Assembly (NCBI GenBank): GCA_016285885.1
Contig: JAEERP010000004.1
Location: forward strand, 248,001-312,000
From: Paludibacteraceae bacterium
Lineage (GTDB): Bacteria > Bacteroidota > Bacteroidia > Bacteroidales > Paludibacteraceae
Direction: 5' to 3'
DNA length: 64,000 bases
This document shows positions 56,741 through 64,000 of the stretch, piece by piece. Position 1 is the stretch's first letter, and every line of letters starts with the position of its first letter. The notes below the pieces were generated by a model that was given only the letters and a program-made list of their open reading frames with translations, was not told the DNA's origin and ran no database searches. Made by a program: the position numbers and the translations under genes.

Positions 56741-57382
56741 ATGAGAAAAATTTTGTTGCTTATCGCGACTCTGTTCACGGTTATGTGTGCAAGTGCGTCG
56801 GATGTGGAGAAGATTCAGTTCGCCAATGCGGGTAAATTCTCCTTGGGTGTCATGTCAGGTTTCCCTCGTTTTGAGCATAATATGCCGCTCATCTCCTTGG
56901 ATGCTATGATAGGCTTGAAGGATGGTTTCTGTCATACGAATAAGTTCGGAGACAATGGAGCTGTTGATTTGGGCGTCTATATTGGTTATGCGCGGAACGA
57001 ATATATTTATAACAACCTGGTTTACAATGAAGAATTGCAGGCTACACAGAATTTGGGGGAATACACTTGGTCGTCGTGGACTTTACCAGCATCCATTCGT
57101 AGTGCATTCCACTGGGAGTTCGTGAAGAACCTGGATGTCTATGCGGGACTTCAATTCGGATGTTCCTATTCTAGCACAAAAGATTCGCCTCGTAACGGGG
57201 GAGGTGGAACAGAAAGAAATAGGTTTAAACTCTTTTCAAACCAATATTTAGGTGTGAAGTGGATGTTCACCCAACATTTTGGGGTGAAGACAGAAGCTAA
57301 TATGGGAAGGTTCATCTTCGGGAAACGTTGTTGTGATCTAGCCGTCCCTTTGGGTTCCGTCGGTTTCCAATTTAATTTCTAA
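56741..57382 (+). CDS. outer-membrane beta-barrel protein
   Basis: 213 residues from ATG 56741, where a signal peptide starts (MRKILLLIATLFTVMCASAS). A longer frame from 56639 would run through the promoter. Alternating aromatic and polar residues form about eight beta strands, and the last residue is Phe preceded by VGFQFN, a typical outer-membrane C-terminal signature. Similar to small porin-family/OmpW-like barrels. The function is unknown. Confidence 0.75.
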   Translation: MRKILLLIATLFTVMCASASDVEKIQFANAGKFSLGVMSGFPRFEHNMPLISLDAMIGLKDGFCHTNKFGDNGAVDLGVYIGYARNEYIYNNLVYNEELQATQNLGEYTWSSWTLPASIRSAFHWEFVKNLDVYAGLQFGCSYSSTKDSPRNGGGGTERNRFKLFSNQYLGVKWMFTQHFGVKTEANMGRFIFGKRCCDLAVPLGSVGFQFNF

Positions 57383-57395
57383 AGGTTGAAACAAT

Positions 57396-57423
57396 GTAGA
57401 GACGATGTGCACATCGTCTCTAC
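57396..57423 (+). repeat. REP palindrome, copy 1
   Basis: A perfect 28-base palindrome (GTAGAGACGATGTG and its complement). An identical copy lies at 57726-57753, with the same preceding AACAAT and following GG. It is followed here by a GGTACCCC sequence. Confidence 0.85.
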
Positions 57424-57535
57424 GGTACCCCGTTAGGGTGATATAGGACGATTTCTCCATCCTTCGAAGAATGCTTAATTCCATGACTGTTAATTTGTTT
57501 ACTCATATCGTATGATTGTTTTAATTCAACTCCAG

Positions 57536-57570
57536 TTTTGAACTAGTTCCAAAATGGAACTAGTTCAAAA
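57536..57570. repeat. perfect 15-bp inverted repeat
   Basis: TTTTGAACTAGTTCC (57536-57550), 5-base loop, GGAACTAGTTCAAAA (57556-57570). Each arm holds the palindrome GAACTAGTTC. No T run follows, so it does not look like a simple terminator. Confidence 0.7.
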
Positions 57571-57725
57571 ATATTCTGTCTGTCAGCTTGCTTGTCCATA
57601 ACAATAACAACAGGTGTTTTTTCAAATAAAACATGTAGCGTATTTTCTGCAGACAAATATAGCTTTTTTTGCGCAGAGAACAAATTGATTTGTGTAAAAT
57701 TTATGTATCAAATCATTGGAACAAT

Positions 57726-57753
57726 GTAGAGACGATGTGCACATCGTCTCTAC
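57726..57753 (+). repeat. REP palindrome, copy 2
   Basis: Identical to the palindrome at 57396-57423. It abuts the 3' end of the transposase remnant. Confidence 0.85.
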
Positions 57754-57945
57754 GGACGGCGTCTCGGGATGAATAATCACAATCGCATGCACATGGTTGG
57801 GCATAACCACCCACAGCTGTATTGGGGCGTAGGGATAATGCGATGACACATTACGCAGTTGTTCGTCGACATATTTCCCGATTGCTGACAGATGCATGAC
57901 GGTGCGCGGGTATAGGATGTGGTAGGGGAGTCTGTGTCTCGTTTC
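57754..57945 (-). pseudogene. remnant of a REP-associated tyrosine transposase (Y1/RAYT)
   Basis: On the minus strand the frame reads RHRLPY, then LSAIGKYVDEQL and VVMPNHVHAIVII. The last contains the HxH metal-binding motif of Y1 transposases (VMPNHvH). Only ~60 residues remain: the N-terminal part and the region with the catalytic tyrosine are missing, and the REP palindrome begins straight after. Its 5' end overlaps the stop region of the TRIC gene by two bases. This type of transposase is known to be associated with REP palindromes. Confidence 0.7.
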
Positions 57946-58558
57946 ACTCCTGCTCGCCTTTGATGTGTGGCAGACCGATGCGGAATCGCACCGCGATGAT
58001 TCTTGTGGCGGCGACGCTTAGTGCGCAGAAGATTTGTGAGAAGGAGTCGCCCACGCCTAGCTGGTGACATCCATAGTATACGAAACCGCCTATGATGCAG
58101 GCGATCGCATAGATCTCCTTTCGGAAGATCAGCGGGATCTCGTTGATGAATATGTCTCGGAAGACACCTCCCGCCGCACCCGTGATGCAACCCATGACGA
58201 TCGCCACCCAGAAGTCATACCCGGCCGTGAGGGTCTTCTCCATCCCCACTACGGTGAATAGGGCCAGACCGATGGTGTCGAAGATGAAGAAGGTGATGTT
58301 CAGGTGGATGAGGTACTTGCGGAAGAGGATCACGAAGAGGAGCGCCACGCCCGACCAGATCAGGTAGTTGGCGTTCAACATCCAGAAGGGAGTCTCCCCG
58401 ATGCAGAGGTCACGGATGGTTCCTCCACCGATGGCGGTCACCAACCCCACCACATAGGCTCCGAAGAGGTCGAAGTCCTTTTTCGCGGCAAGGCGGATAC
58501 CACTGATGGCGAAGGCGAACGTACCGATATTCTCCAGTATCTCTGTCAATCCAATCAT
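57944..58558 (-). CDS. TRIC/UPF0126 family cation channel
   Basis: 204 residues with seven predicted membrane helices and two inverted repeats. Each has a Gly-rich kink: GLVTAIGGGTIRD (~38-50) and ITGAAGGVFRDIF (~124-136). These motifs define the prokaryotic trimeric intracellular cation channel (YicG/UPF0126) family, which conducts potassium in studied members. Its start overlaps the stop of the upstream MerR-type gene by four bases, so the two are coupled. Confidence 0.85.
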   Translation of the reverse strand: MIGLTEILENIGTFAFAISGIRLAAKKDFDLFGAYVVGLVTAIGGGTIRDLCIGETPFWMLNANYLIWSGVALLFVILFRKYLIHLNITFFIFDTIGLALFTVVGMEKTLTAGYDFWVAIVMGCITGAAGGVFRDIFINEIPLIFRKEIYAIACIIGGFVYYGCHQLGVGDSFSQIFCALSVAATRIIAVRFRIGLPHIKGEQE

Positions 58559-58923
58559 AACTCTTCAATTGTGATGGTTTTCTTCAGTGCGGTTCCGAAC
58601 TCTGCCTTTAGCTTCCTCACCTCATCACGGATGCTTTCCAGCCGCCTCACTGCTTCGTAGAGGCGTTCCACTTGCCCTTTGTTCTCTTCCAATGCTAGTT
58701 TCGCTCCCTTGATGGTCAGGTTACGTTGCTTCAACAGGTATTGCACCATGCGTACATTCTCGATGTCCTCTTCTGTGTAGAAACGCTTCTTGTTATCGTT
58801 CCTGCGAGGCGAGATGGTGGGGAACTGCGACTCCCAGTAACGGAGGGTTGAGGCTTCGATGCCTAGCTTTTCCGCCACCTCGCTGATGTTATAATATCGC
58901 TTCTCCTCGCTTACGTTCTTCAT
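58555..58923 (-). CDS. MerR-family transcriptional regulator
   Basis: 122 residues. N-terminal winged helix (YNISEVAEKLGIEASTLRYWESQFP ~11-35; RRNDNKKRFYTEEDIENVRMV) followed by a coiled-coil dimerisation helix. No effector-binding cysteines or C-terminal sensor domain are present, so it is the short type. Lies three bases after the M23 peptidase gene. The target genes are unknown. Confidence 0.88.
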   Translation of the reverse strand: MKNVSEEKRYYNISEVAEKLGIEASTLRYWESQFPTISPRRNDNKKRFYTEEDIENVRMVQYLLKQRNLTIKGAKLALEENKGQVERLYEAVRRLESIRDEVRKLKAEFGTALKKTITIEEL

Positions 58924-58926
58924 GGA

Positions 58927-59898
58927 TCAGTCGAATATGTTTCCGTTGTTGGAAACGATCTGGATCATCTCGTCGTATTGCTTAGGCGAGAGGTCCATGT
59001 AATAGTAGTTGCGTGGGTCCACCACCTTGCCCTTGTAACGCACCTCGTAGTGTACGTGCGGACCCGTGGACTTACCCGTGTTACCCATGTAGGCGATGAC
59101 TTGGCCACGGACGACCGGCGAGCCCACCCTCAGGTTGTTCACGAAACTGTTCAAGTGTCCATAAAGCGTCTTGTAACCGTAGCCGTGGTCCACGATCACC
59201 ACATTACCATAACCCTGCATCCAACCGCGGAACTCGATGACACCCTTGCCTGTGGCGAAGATGTTGGTGCCGATCTCGCCGGAGAAGTCCATGCCGGCGT
59301 GGAACTTAGGGGTCTTATAGATAGGGTCGATGCGGTAGCCGTAACCGGAGGCCATACGCTTCAGGTTCTTGTTCATGACAGGTTGGATGGCAGGGATGCA
59401 GAGCAACATGTCCTCCTTGTTGCGGGCAAGGTTCACCACCTCGTCGAAAGAGGTGGACTGCACGAAGAGCTGCCTGCGGATGCGGTCCATCGTGGCGGCG
59501 GTGCTCGTCGCGATCTCCGAATTGGTGCGGGCGCGCAAATCCTTGTATTTGTTTTGGTCTCCGCTTCCCATGCGGATGCCCTTGCCGACAGGGTCTGCCT
59601 GCACAATCAGGCGGTAGAGGTTGTCGTCCCTCTGCTGGATATCCGTCAAAACACTCTGCACTTCGTCCAACTGTGCGTTCAATATCTCATATTGGGCCTC
59701 CAACTGTTCCCGCTCGCTTCGTAGTCTCTTTTCCCTCGGAGACTCGATGAAAAGGGCGAATATGATGAAGCAGGCTAAGCCTGTCAAGACGCCCGTGAGC
59801 AAGTGGGACAGGAACCAATTGGCCCAGTGTCGTATGGTGTTGTCAACCCGCTCGAACGATAATGTTTTGGGGTTGAACTGATATTTCGCTTTCGCCAT
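58927..59898 (-). CDS. membrane-anchored M23-family peptidase
   Basis: 323 residues. Basic N-terminus, one membrane helix at ~31-51, a coiled coil (~55-90), then a LytM/M23 domain (~190-300): FHAGMDFSG (zinc His and Asp), GYGYKTLYGHLN, and the zinc HVHYE motif. M23 enzymes cleave peptidoglycan cross-bridges or activate amidases. All the metal ligands are present, so it is likely active. Divergent from alaS. Confidence 0.9.
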   Translation of the reverse strand: MAKAKYQFNPKTLSFERVDNTIRHWANWFLSHLLTGVLTGLACFIIFALFIESPREKRLRSEREQLEAQYEILNAQLDEVQSVLTDIQQRDDNLYRLIVQADPVGKGIRMGSGDQNKYKDLRARTNSEIATSTAATMDRIRRQLFVQSTSFDEVVNLARNKEDMLLCIPAIQPVMNKNLKRMASGYGYRIDPIYKTPKFHAGMDFSGEIGTNIFATGKGVIEFRGWMQGYGNVVIVDHGYGYKTLYGHLNSFVNNLRVGSPVVRGQVIAYMGNTGKSTGPHVHYEVRYKGKVVDPRNYYYMDLSPKQYDEMIQIVSNNGNIFD

Positions 59899-59927
59899 GT
59901 TATAGTTTCCTAAATAAAATGCGATGG

Positions 59928-59935
59928 CAAAGATA
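59928..59935 (-). promoter_or_regulatory. -7 box of the M23/MerR/TRIC operon
   Basis: TATCTTTG on the minus strand at 59935-59928, 30 bases before the ATG at 59898. No clear -33 box. The alaS side has only TACTTTCG (~59960), a weaker match. Confidence 0.5.
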
Positions 59936-59988
59936 GTTTTTTTGTTGGAAATGTGCTACTTTCGCGACACTGAATAATAAAATATAAG

Positions 59989-62601
59989 ATGTTAACAGCA
60001 AAAGAAATCCGCAAATCGTTCACCGACTTCTTCGCGTCGAAGGGCCATACCATCGTCCCTTCCGCTCCTATGGTGGTGAAAAACGATCCCACATTGATGT
60101 TCACCAATGCGGGTATGAATCAATTTAAAGATATATTCTTGGGCAACGCGCCCCGTAAATACCCACGTGTCGCGGACTCGCAGAAATGCCTCCGCGTGAG
60201 TGGAAAACATAACGACTTGGAGGAGGTGGGTCTCGATACTTACCATCACACCATGTTCGAGATGTTGGGTAACTGGTCCTTCGGTGATTACTTCAAGAAG
60301 GAGGCGATCACCTGGGCATGGGAATATCTCGTGGATGTGCTGAAGATCGACCCGAACCGCCTCTACGCGACGGTCTTCGAGGGAAGCAAGGAAGATAACC
60401 TCGAAAGGGACGATGAGGCCGCTGAAATCTGGGCGCAGTTCTTGCCTAAGGACCGTATCATCAACGGTAACAAACATGATAATTTCTGGGAGATGGGCGA
60501 CACGGGTCCGTGCGGTCCTTGCTCCGAAATTCATATCGACTTGCGTGACGACGCGGAGCGTGCGAAGGTGCCTGGCGTCGAACTGGTCAACAAGGATAAC
60601 CCGCAGGTCATCGAGATCTGGAACAATGTCTTCATGCAGTTCAACCGTAAGGCGGATGGCTCGCTGGAGCCACTCCCTGCCAAGCATGTGGACACGGGTA
60701 TGGGCTTCGAACGTCTCTGCATGGCTTTGCAGGGCAAGAAATCTAACTACGACACGGATGTCTTCCAACCTATCCTCAAGGCGATCGGTAAGATCTGCGG
60801 CTGCGAGTATGGTAAGAAACGTGAGACCGACATCGCTATGCGTGTGATCGCGGACCATATTCGTACGATCTCCTTCTCCATCACCGACGGCCAATTGCCT
60901 TCTAACGCGAAGGCGGGCTACGTGATCCGTAGAATCTTGAGACGTGCCGTACGCTACGGTTACACCTTCCTCGGACAACGTTCTGCTTTCTTGTACAAGC
61001 TGCTCCCTGCCCTCATCGACACGATGGGTGACGCTTACCCTGAACTGATCGCTCAACAATCGCTTGTCGAGAAGGTGATCAAAGAGGAGGAGGAGTCTTT
61101 CCTCCGCACGCTGGAGACCGGTATCCGCTTGCTGGATAAGGTGATGGCGGACACGAAGGCGGCTGGCAAGAGCGAGATCTCCGGTAAGGATGGTTTCACC
61201 CTCTACGATACCTTCGGCTTCCCATTGGACTTGACGGAGCTGATCCTCCGCGAGAATGGCATGACGGTCAATGAGACTGAGTTCAACCAGGAGATGCAGA
61301 AGCAGAAGGAACGCGCGCGCAACGCGGCGGCTGTGGAGACGGGCGACTGGGTGCAGCTGAAAGAGGGCGAATGTGAGTTCGTCGGCTATGACCTGCTCTC
61401 TTGCGACGTGGAGATCCTCCGCTACAGAAAGATCAAACAGAAGAATACAGAATATTACCAATTGGTACTGAATAGAACTCCTTTCTACGCCGAGATGGGT
61501 GGACAGGTCGGTGACACGGGTCTGCTGAAGTCTGACGAAGAGACCATCGAGATCATCGACACGAAGAAGGAGAATAACCTCAGCGTGCATATCGCCAAGA
61601 AAATGCCTGCCAACCCGAGCGCTTCGTTCGTGGCGGAGGTGAACGTGGAGCGTCGCCAGCAAATCGCTTGCAACCACACGGCGACCCACTTGCTCGACTA
61701 TGCTTTGCGTCAAGTGCTCGGTACGCATGTGGAGCAGAAGGGTTCCTACGTCGCACCGGACGCCCTGCGTTTCGACTTCTCCCACTTCCAGAAGGTGACG
61801 GACGAGGAGTTGCGTAAGGCGGAGCAGATCGCTAACGCTATGGTGCGCCAGAACATCCAATTGGAGGAGCACCGCGACGTGCCGATCGAGGATGCGCGCA
61901 ACATGGGCGCTATGGCGCTCTTCGGTGAGAAATACGGCGACACGGTACGTGTCATCCAATATGGTCCTTCCCTAGAGCTTTGTGGAGGTACACACGTGAA
62001 GGCGACCGGCGAAATTGGCTTCATCCGCATCCTCTCAGAGGCTTCCGTGTCGGCGGGCGTCCGTCGTATCGAGGCCGTTTCGGGCGCTAAGGCGGAGGAG
62101 TTCATGAACATGCAGCAGGATATGCTCCGTGACCTGAAGGCCCTCTTCAACAACGCACCTAACCTTGTGGCTTCCATCAAGAAGTCTTTGGAGGAGAACA
62201 CGGCCATGAAGAAACAGGTGGAGCAATTCGTACAAGAGAAGGTGATCATCCTGCGCGACAAACTGATCCAAAATGCGGTTGAGCGCAATGGTCAGAAGGT
62301 GATCGTCCTCAAGGGAGATTTTGAGGCTGATTTGGTGAAATCGGTTGCCTTCCAGATCCGTAACGTGATGACCTCCTCGCTCGTCTTCATCGGAGTCACT
62401 AAGCATGGCGACAAGCCTGCTATCACGATGGCTTTGTCCGACGACCTTGTCGCTACGGGCATGAACGCTACTCAGATAGTGCGCGACGCGGCTAAGGAGA
62501 TCAAGGGCGGCGGCGGTGGCCAGCCTTTCTTCGCTCAGGCGGGCGGAAAGGATGTGGATGGTCTGGAACGCGCCCTAGACGTCTTGTTAAGCAAAATCTA
62601 A
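59989..62601 (+). CDS. alaS: alanyl-tRNA synthetase
   Basis: 870 residues. Class II catalytic core with [15 protein letters not shown] (motif 1 region) and [11 protein letters not shown]. The editing domain has HTATH (~residues 563-567) and [10 protein letters not shown] with the CxxxH zinc ligands, and the C-Ala domain ends [14 protein letters not shown]. Full length. Charges tRNA-Ala and clears mischarged Ser/Gly. Confidence 0.97.
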   Translation: MLTAKEIRKSFTDFFASKGHTIVPSAPMVVKNDPTLMFTNAGMNQFKDIFLGNAPRKYPRVADSQKCLRVSGKHNDLEEVGLDTYHHTMFEMLGNWSFGDYFKKEAITWAWEYLVDVLKIDPNRLYATVFEGSKEDNLERDDEAAEIWAQFLPKDRIINGNKHDNFWEMGDTGPCGPCSEIHIDLRDDAERAKVPGVELVNKDNPQVIEIWNNVFMQFNRKADGSLEPLPAKHVDTGMGFERLCMALQGKKSNYDTDVFQPILKAIGKICGCEYGKKRETDIAMRVIADHIRTISFSITDGQLPSNAKAGYVIRRILRRAVRYGYTFLGQRSAFLYKLLPALIDTMGDAYPELIAQQSLVEKVIKEEEESFLRTLETGIRLLDKVMADTKAAGKSEISGKDGFTLYDTFGFPLDLTELILRENGMTVNETEFNQEMQKQKERARNAAAVETGDWVQLKEGECEFVGYDLLSCDVEILRYRKIKQKNTEYYQLVLNRTPFYAEMGGQVGDTGLLKSDEETIEIIDTKKENNLSVHIAKKMPANPSASFVAEVNVERRQQIACNHTATHLLDYALRQVLGTHVEQKGSYVAPDALRFDFSHFQKVTDEELRKAEQIANAMVRQNIQLEEHRDVPIEDARNMGAMALFGEKYGDTVRVIQYGPSLELCGGTHVKATGEIGFIRILSEASVSAGVRRIEAVSGAKAEEFMNMQQDMLRDLKALFNNAPNLVASIKKSLEENTAMKKQVEQFVQEKVIILRDKLIQNAVERNGQKVIVLKGDFEADLVKSVAFQIRNVMTSSLVFIGVTKHGDKPAITMALSDDLVATGMNATQIVRDAAKEIKGGGGGQPFFAQAGGKDVDGLERALDVLLSKI

Positions 62602-62622
62602 TAACCTTGAATACATGAATGT

Positions 62623-62660
62623 AATGGAGGGCTGGTTTTTCCTGTCCCTCCATTATTGCT
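62623..62660 (+). terminator. terminator-like hairpin after alaS
   Basis: AATGGAGGG (62623-62631) and CCCTCCATT (62646-62654), perfect 9-bp stem, 14-base loop, then ATTGCTTTCT; the T run is weak. Confidence 0.6.
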
Positions 62661-62686
62661 TTCTATAACATTAATTCCTCATCGTC

Positions 62687-64000
62687 ATGAAGTGTAGAGT
62701 GCTCATATCCACATTGCTTTCGCTCTTGTTCTCAGGCCTTCTGTTGGCTCATCCAAACGATGACAAGATCCTCATCTTGTCTGTCAACGACATGCATGCC
62801 TCGTTCGAAAAACTGCCTCGCCTGAAGCACTTGGCGGATAGCCTGAGATGCCTCTACCCCAACATGTTAGTGCTCTCCGCAGGGGATAACCGCACGGGCA
62901 ATCCGTTCAATGACCAATACCCAGTCTCTTCCCTGCCCATGACGGAGCTGATGAACTATGCAGGCTTCGACGCTTCCGCTGTCGGCAACCATGATTTTGA
63001 CGCGAAGATTGACGGATTGATGGATATGGTTAACTATTCGCACTTTCCGTACCTCGCGGCGAATGTGGAGCTCCCCGACAGCCTGAAAGGTCGGTTGCAG
63101 GGGTACAAGATATTCACGATGGCCAATGGTGTGCGGGTAGGCGTACTGAGCTTGCTGCAGCTCAACGGGAGCGGAATACCCGACACGCACCCCAAGAATG
63201 TGGAGGGGGTACGGTTCTACCCTGTCAGGGAGACCATCGAGCGTCACCGTTTCCTGCGGAAGGAGTGCGACATCGTCATCCTGCTCACTCATTTAGGCCT
63301 TGCCGTGGACCAGCAATTGGCGGAGGAGTACGCTGATTTCGCGGACATCATCGTGGGGGGACATTCCCACACGAAGATAGAAGGGGGCCTGACCCGGAAC
63401 GGAGTGTTGATCACGCAGGCGGAGAATAAGCTGAAGTATGCCACCGTGACAACCATCGAGACCAATGGCAAGGCGATTGTCGGCAAGCGGGCGGAGCTCG
63501 TGGACCTCAAGGCGATGCCTTCGGACAAAAGTGCGGAGGCGCTGGTGAAGTACTTCTCCGACAACGACGAACTGAATCAGGTGATCGGTCAGCTCGCGGA
63601 CTCCATCTGGGACGAGGAGACGATGGGAGGCCTGATGGGACAGTCGTGGATCGGCGAGACACAAGCGGACGTCGCCGTCATCAACAGCGGAAACGTCAGG
63701 ATCCCGGAATTGCCTGCGGGCGATATCCATCTAGCGGATGTCTTCCGTATTGACCCCTACGACAATGATGTCATCCTGCTGGAGCTGACGGGCGAAGAGC
63801 TGAAGGCGCTTCTCCTAGCCTGCCAACGTGCCGACGAGGCGAAGTTCCCTTTCCTGATCGGGGCGAAATACGAGGCGGAGGTGAACCCGAAAGACCCTTC
63901 CCAAATCGAGCGCCTCACCCTGAAACACATGGATGGGAAGAAATTCGACATGAAAAAGGTCTACAAGGTGGTGACCAGCAGTTATGTGATGAGCATCTCG
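62687..64000 (+). CDS. secreted metallophosphoesterase/5'-nucleotidase (3' end outside window)
   Basis: Open frame of 438 codons from ATG 62687 to the window end with no stop. Signal peptide ~1-21 (MKCRVLISTLLSLLFSGLLLA). Calcineurin-like metallophosphoesterase motifs: SVNDMHAS (DxH, with Met between), SAGDNRTG, GNHDFD, and HLGLAVD then GGHSHT. The C-terminal 5'-nucleotidase domain begins near residue 310 (GQSWIGETQADVAVINSGNVR). It probably hydrolyses nucleotides in the periplasm. The Cys at residue 3 is too early for a lipobox. Confidence 0.88.
   Translation, partial: MKCRVLISTLLSLLFSGLLLAHPNDDKILILSVNDMHASFEKLPRLKHLADSLRCLYPNMLVLSAGDNRTGNPFNDQYPVSSLPMTELMNYAGFDASAVGNHDFDAKIDGLMDMVNYSHFPYLAANVELPDSLKGRLQGYKIFTMANGVRVGVLSLLQLNGSGIPDTHPKNVEGVRFYPVRETIERHRFLRKECDIVILLTHLGLAVDQQLAEEYADFADIIVGGHSHTKIEGGLTRNGVLITQAENKLKYATVTTIETNGKAIVGKRAELVDLKAMPSDKSAEALVKYFSDNDELNQVIGQLADSIWDEETMGGLMGQSWIGETQADVAVINSGNVRIPELPAGDIHLADVFRIDPYDNDVILLELTGEELKALLLACQRADEAKFPFLIGAKYEAEVNPKDPSQIERLTLKHMDGKKFDMKKVYKVVTSSYVMSIS

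Larger units (their letters stand above)
57383..57943. other. gene-poor region with palindromes and a transposase remnant
   Basis: 561 bases. It contains two copies of a 28-base palindrome, one perfect 15-bp inverted repeat and the remnant of a REP-associated transposase, each listed separately. A/T-rich elsewhere, with no intact gene. Confidence 0.6.

Noticed and set aside
59992..61959. 655-residue minus-strand open frame opposite alaS
   Set aside because: Antisense reading of alaS with no recognisable domain or start signal.

Overview
The window looks like chromosome from a member of the Bacteroidales (Bacteroidota). The evidence is: many promoters of the Bacteroidota type (TTTG/TTG, about 20 bases, TAnnTTTG); weak or absent Shine-Dalgarno sequences; a BspA-like leucine-rich-repeat giant; proteins ending in type IX secretion-like domains; a cysteine-poor L36; and the Bacteroidota order of the rpsL-to-rplQ ribosomal cluster. 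I cannot name the genus from sequence alone. No tRNA, rRNA, CRISPR array, prophage or intact insertion sequence was seen.

Layout. 1-12575: end of a TonB-like gene, aroK, a long-form guaA, a single-domain voltage-gated cation channel, three secreted proteins (a small beta-rich one, a duplicated FISUMP-like one, a WG-repeat one), priA, a DEAD-box RNA helicase, a low-molecular-weight phosphatase and a uracil-DNA-glycosylase-like protein. 12576-16150: an A/T-rich island with a caspase-fold-like protein, a chagasin-like (I42) protease inhibitor and a papain-like (C1A) protease. None of the three has a signal peptide. 16189-18240 (minus): a 7TM-HD phosphohydrolase. 18754-36795: one long translation/transcription cluster (rpsL, rpsG, fusA, the S10 and spc genes, secY, map, infA, rpmJ, rpsM, rpsK, rpsD, rpoA, rplQ), closed by a strong terminator, then pyrH.

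37776-46181: a secreted transglutaminase-like protein, a DMT-family transporter, a small PH-domain protein, then a 1781-residue repeat protein made of five modules with 3, 5, 5, 7 and 11 repeat units. 46409-50212 (minus): a lipoprotein, two ATP-grasp ligases and an NAD-dependent epimerase, in one apparent operon with no recognised partner genes. 50725-57382: a class A penicillin-binding protein with an unusual ~290-residue cytoplasmic extension, hrpB, and an outer-membrane beta-barrel. 57383-59898: palindromic REP sequences with the remnant of a REP-associated transposase, then (minus) a TRIC/UPF0126 channel, a MerR-type regulator and an M23 peptidase. 59989-64000: alaS and the start of a secreted metallophosphoesterase/5'-nucleotidase cut by the window end.

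The best candidate for an undescribed system is the clan-CD-like protein / I42 inhibitor / C1A protease cassette. Other points of interest are the two-ATP-grasp operon, the channel with a TGEDW filter, the composite palindromic repeats at three loci, and possible S7 and S4 autoregulatory hairpins.
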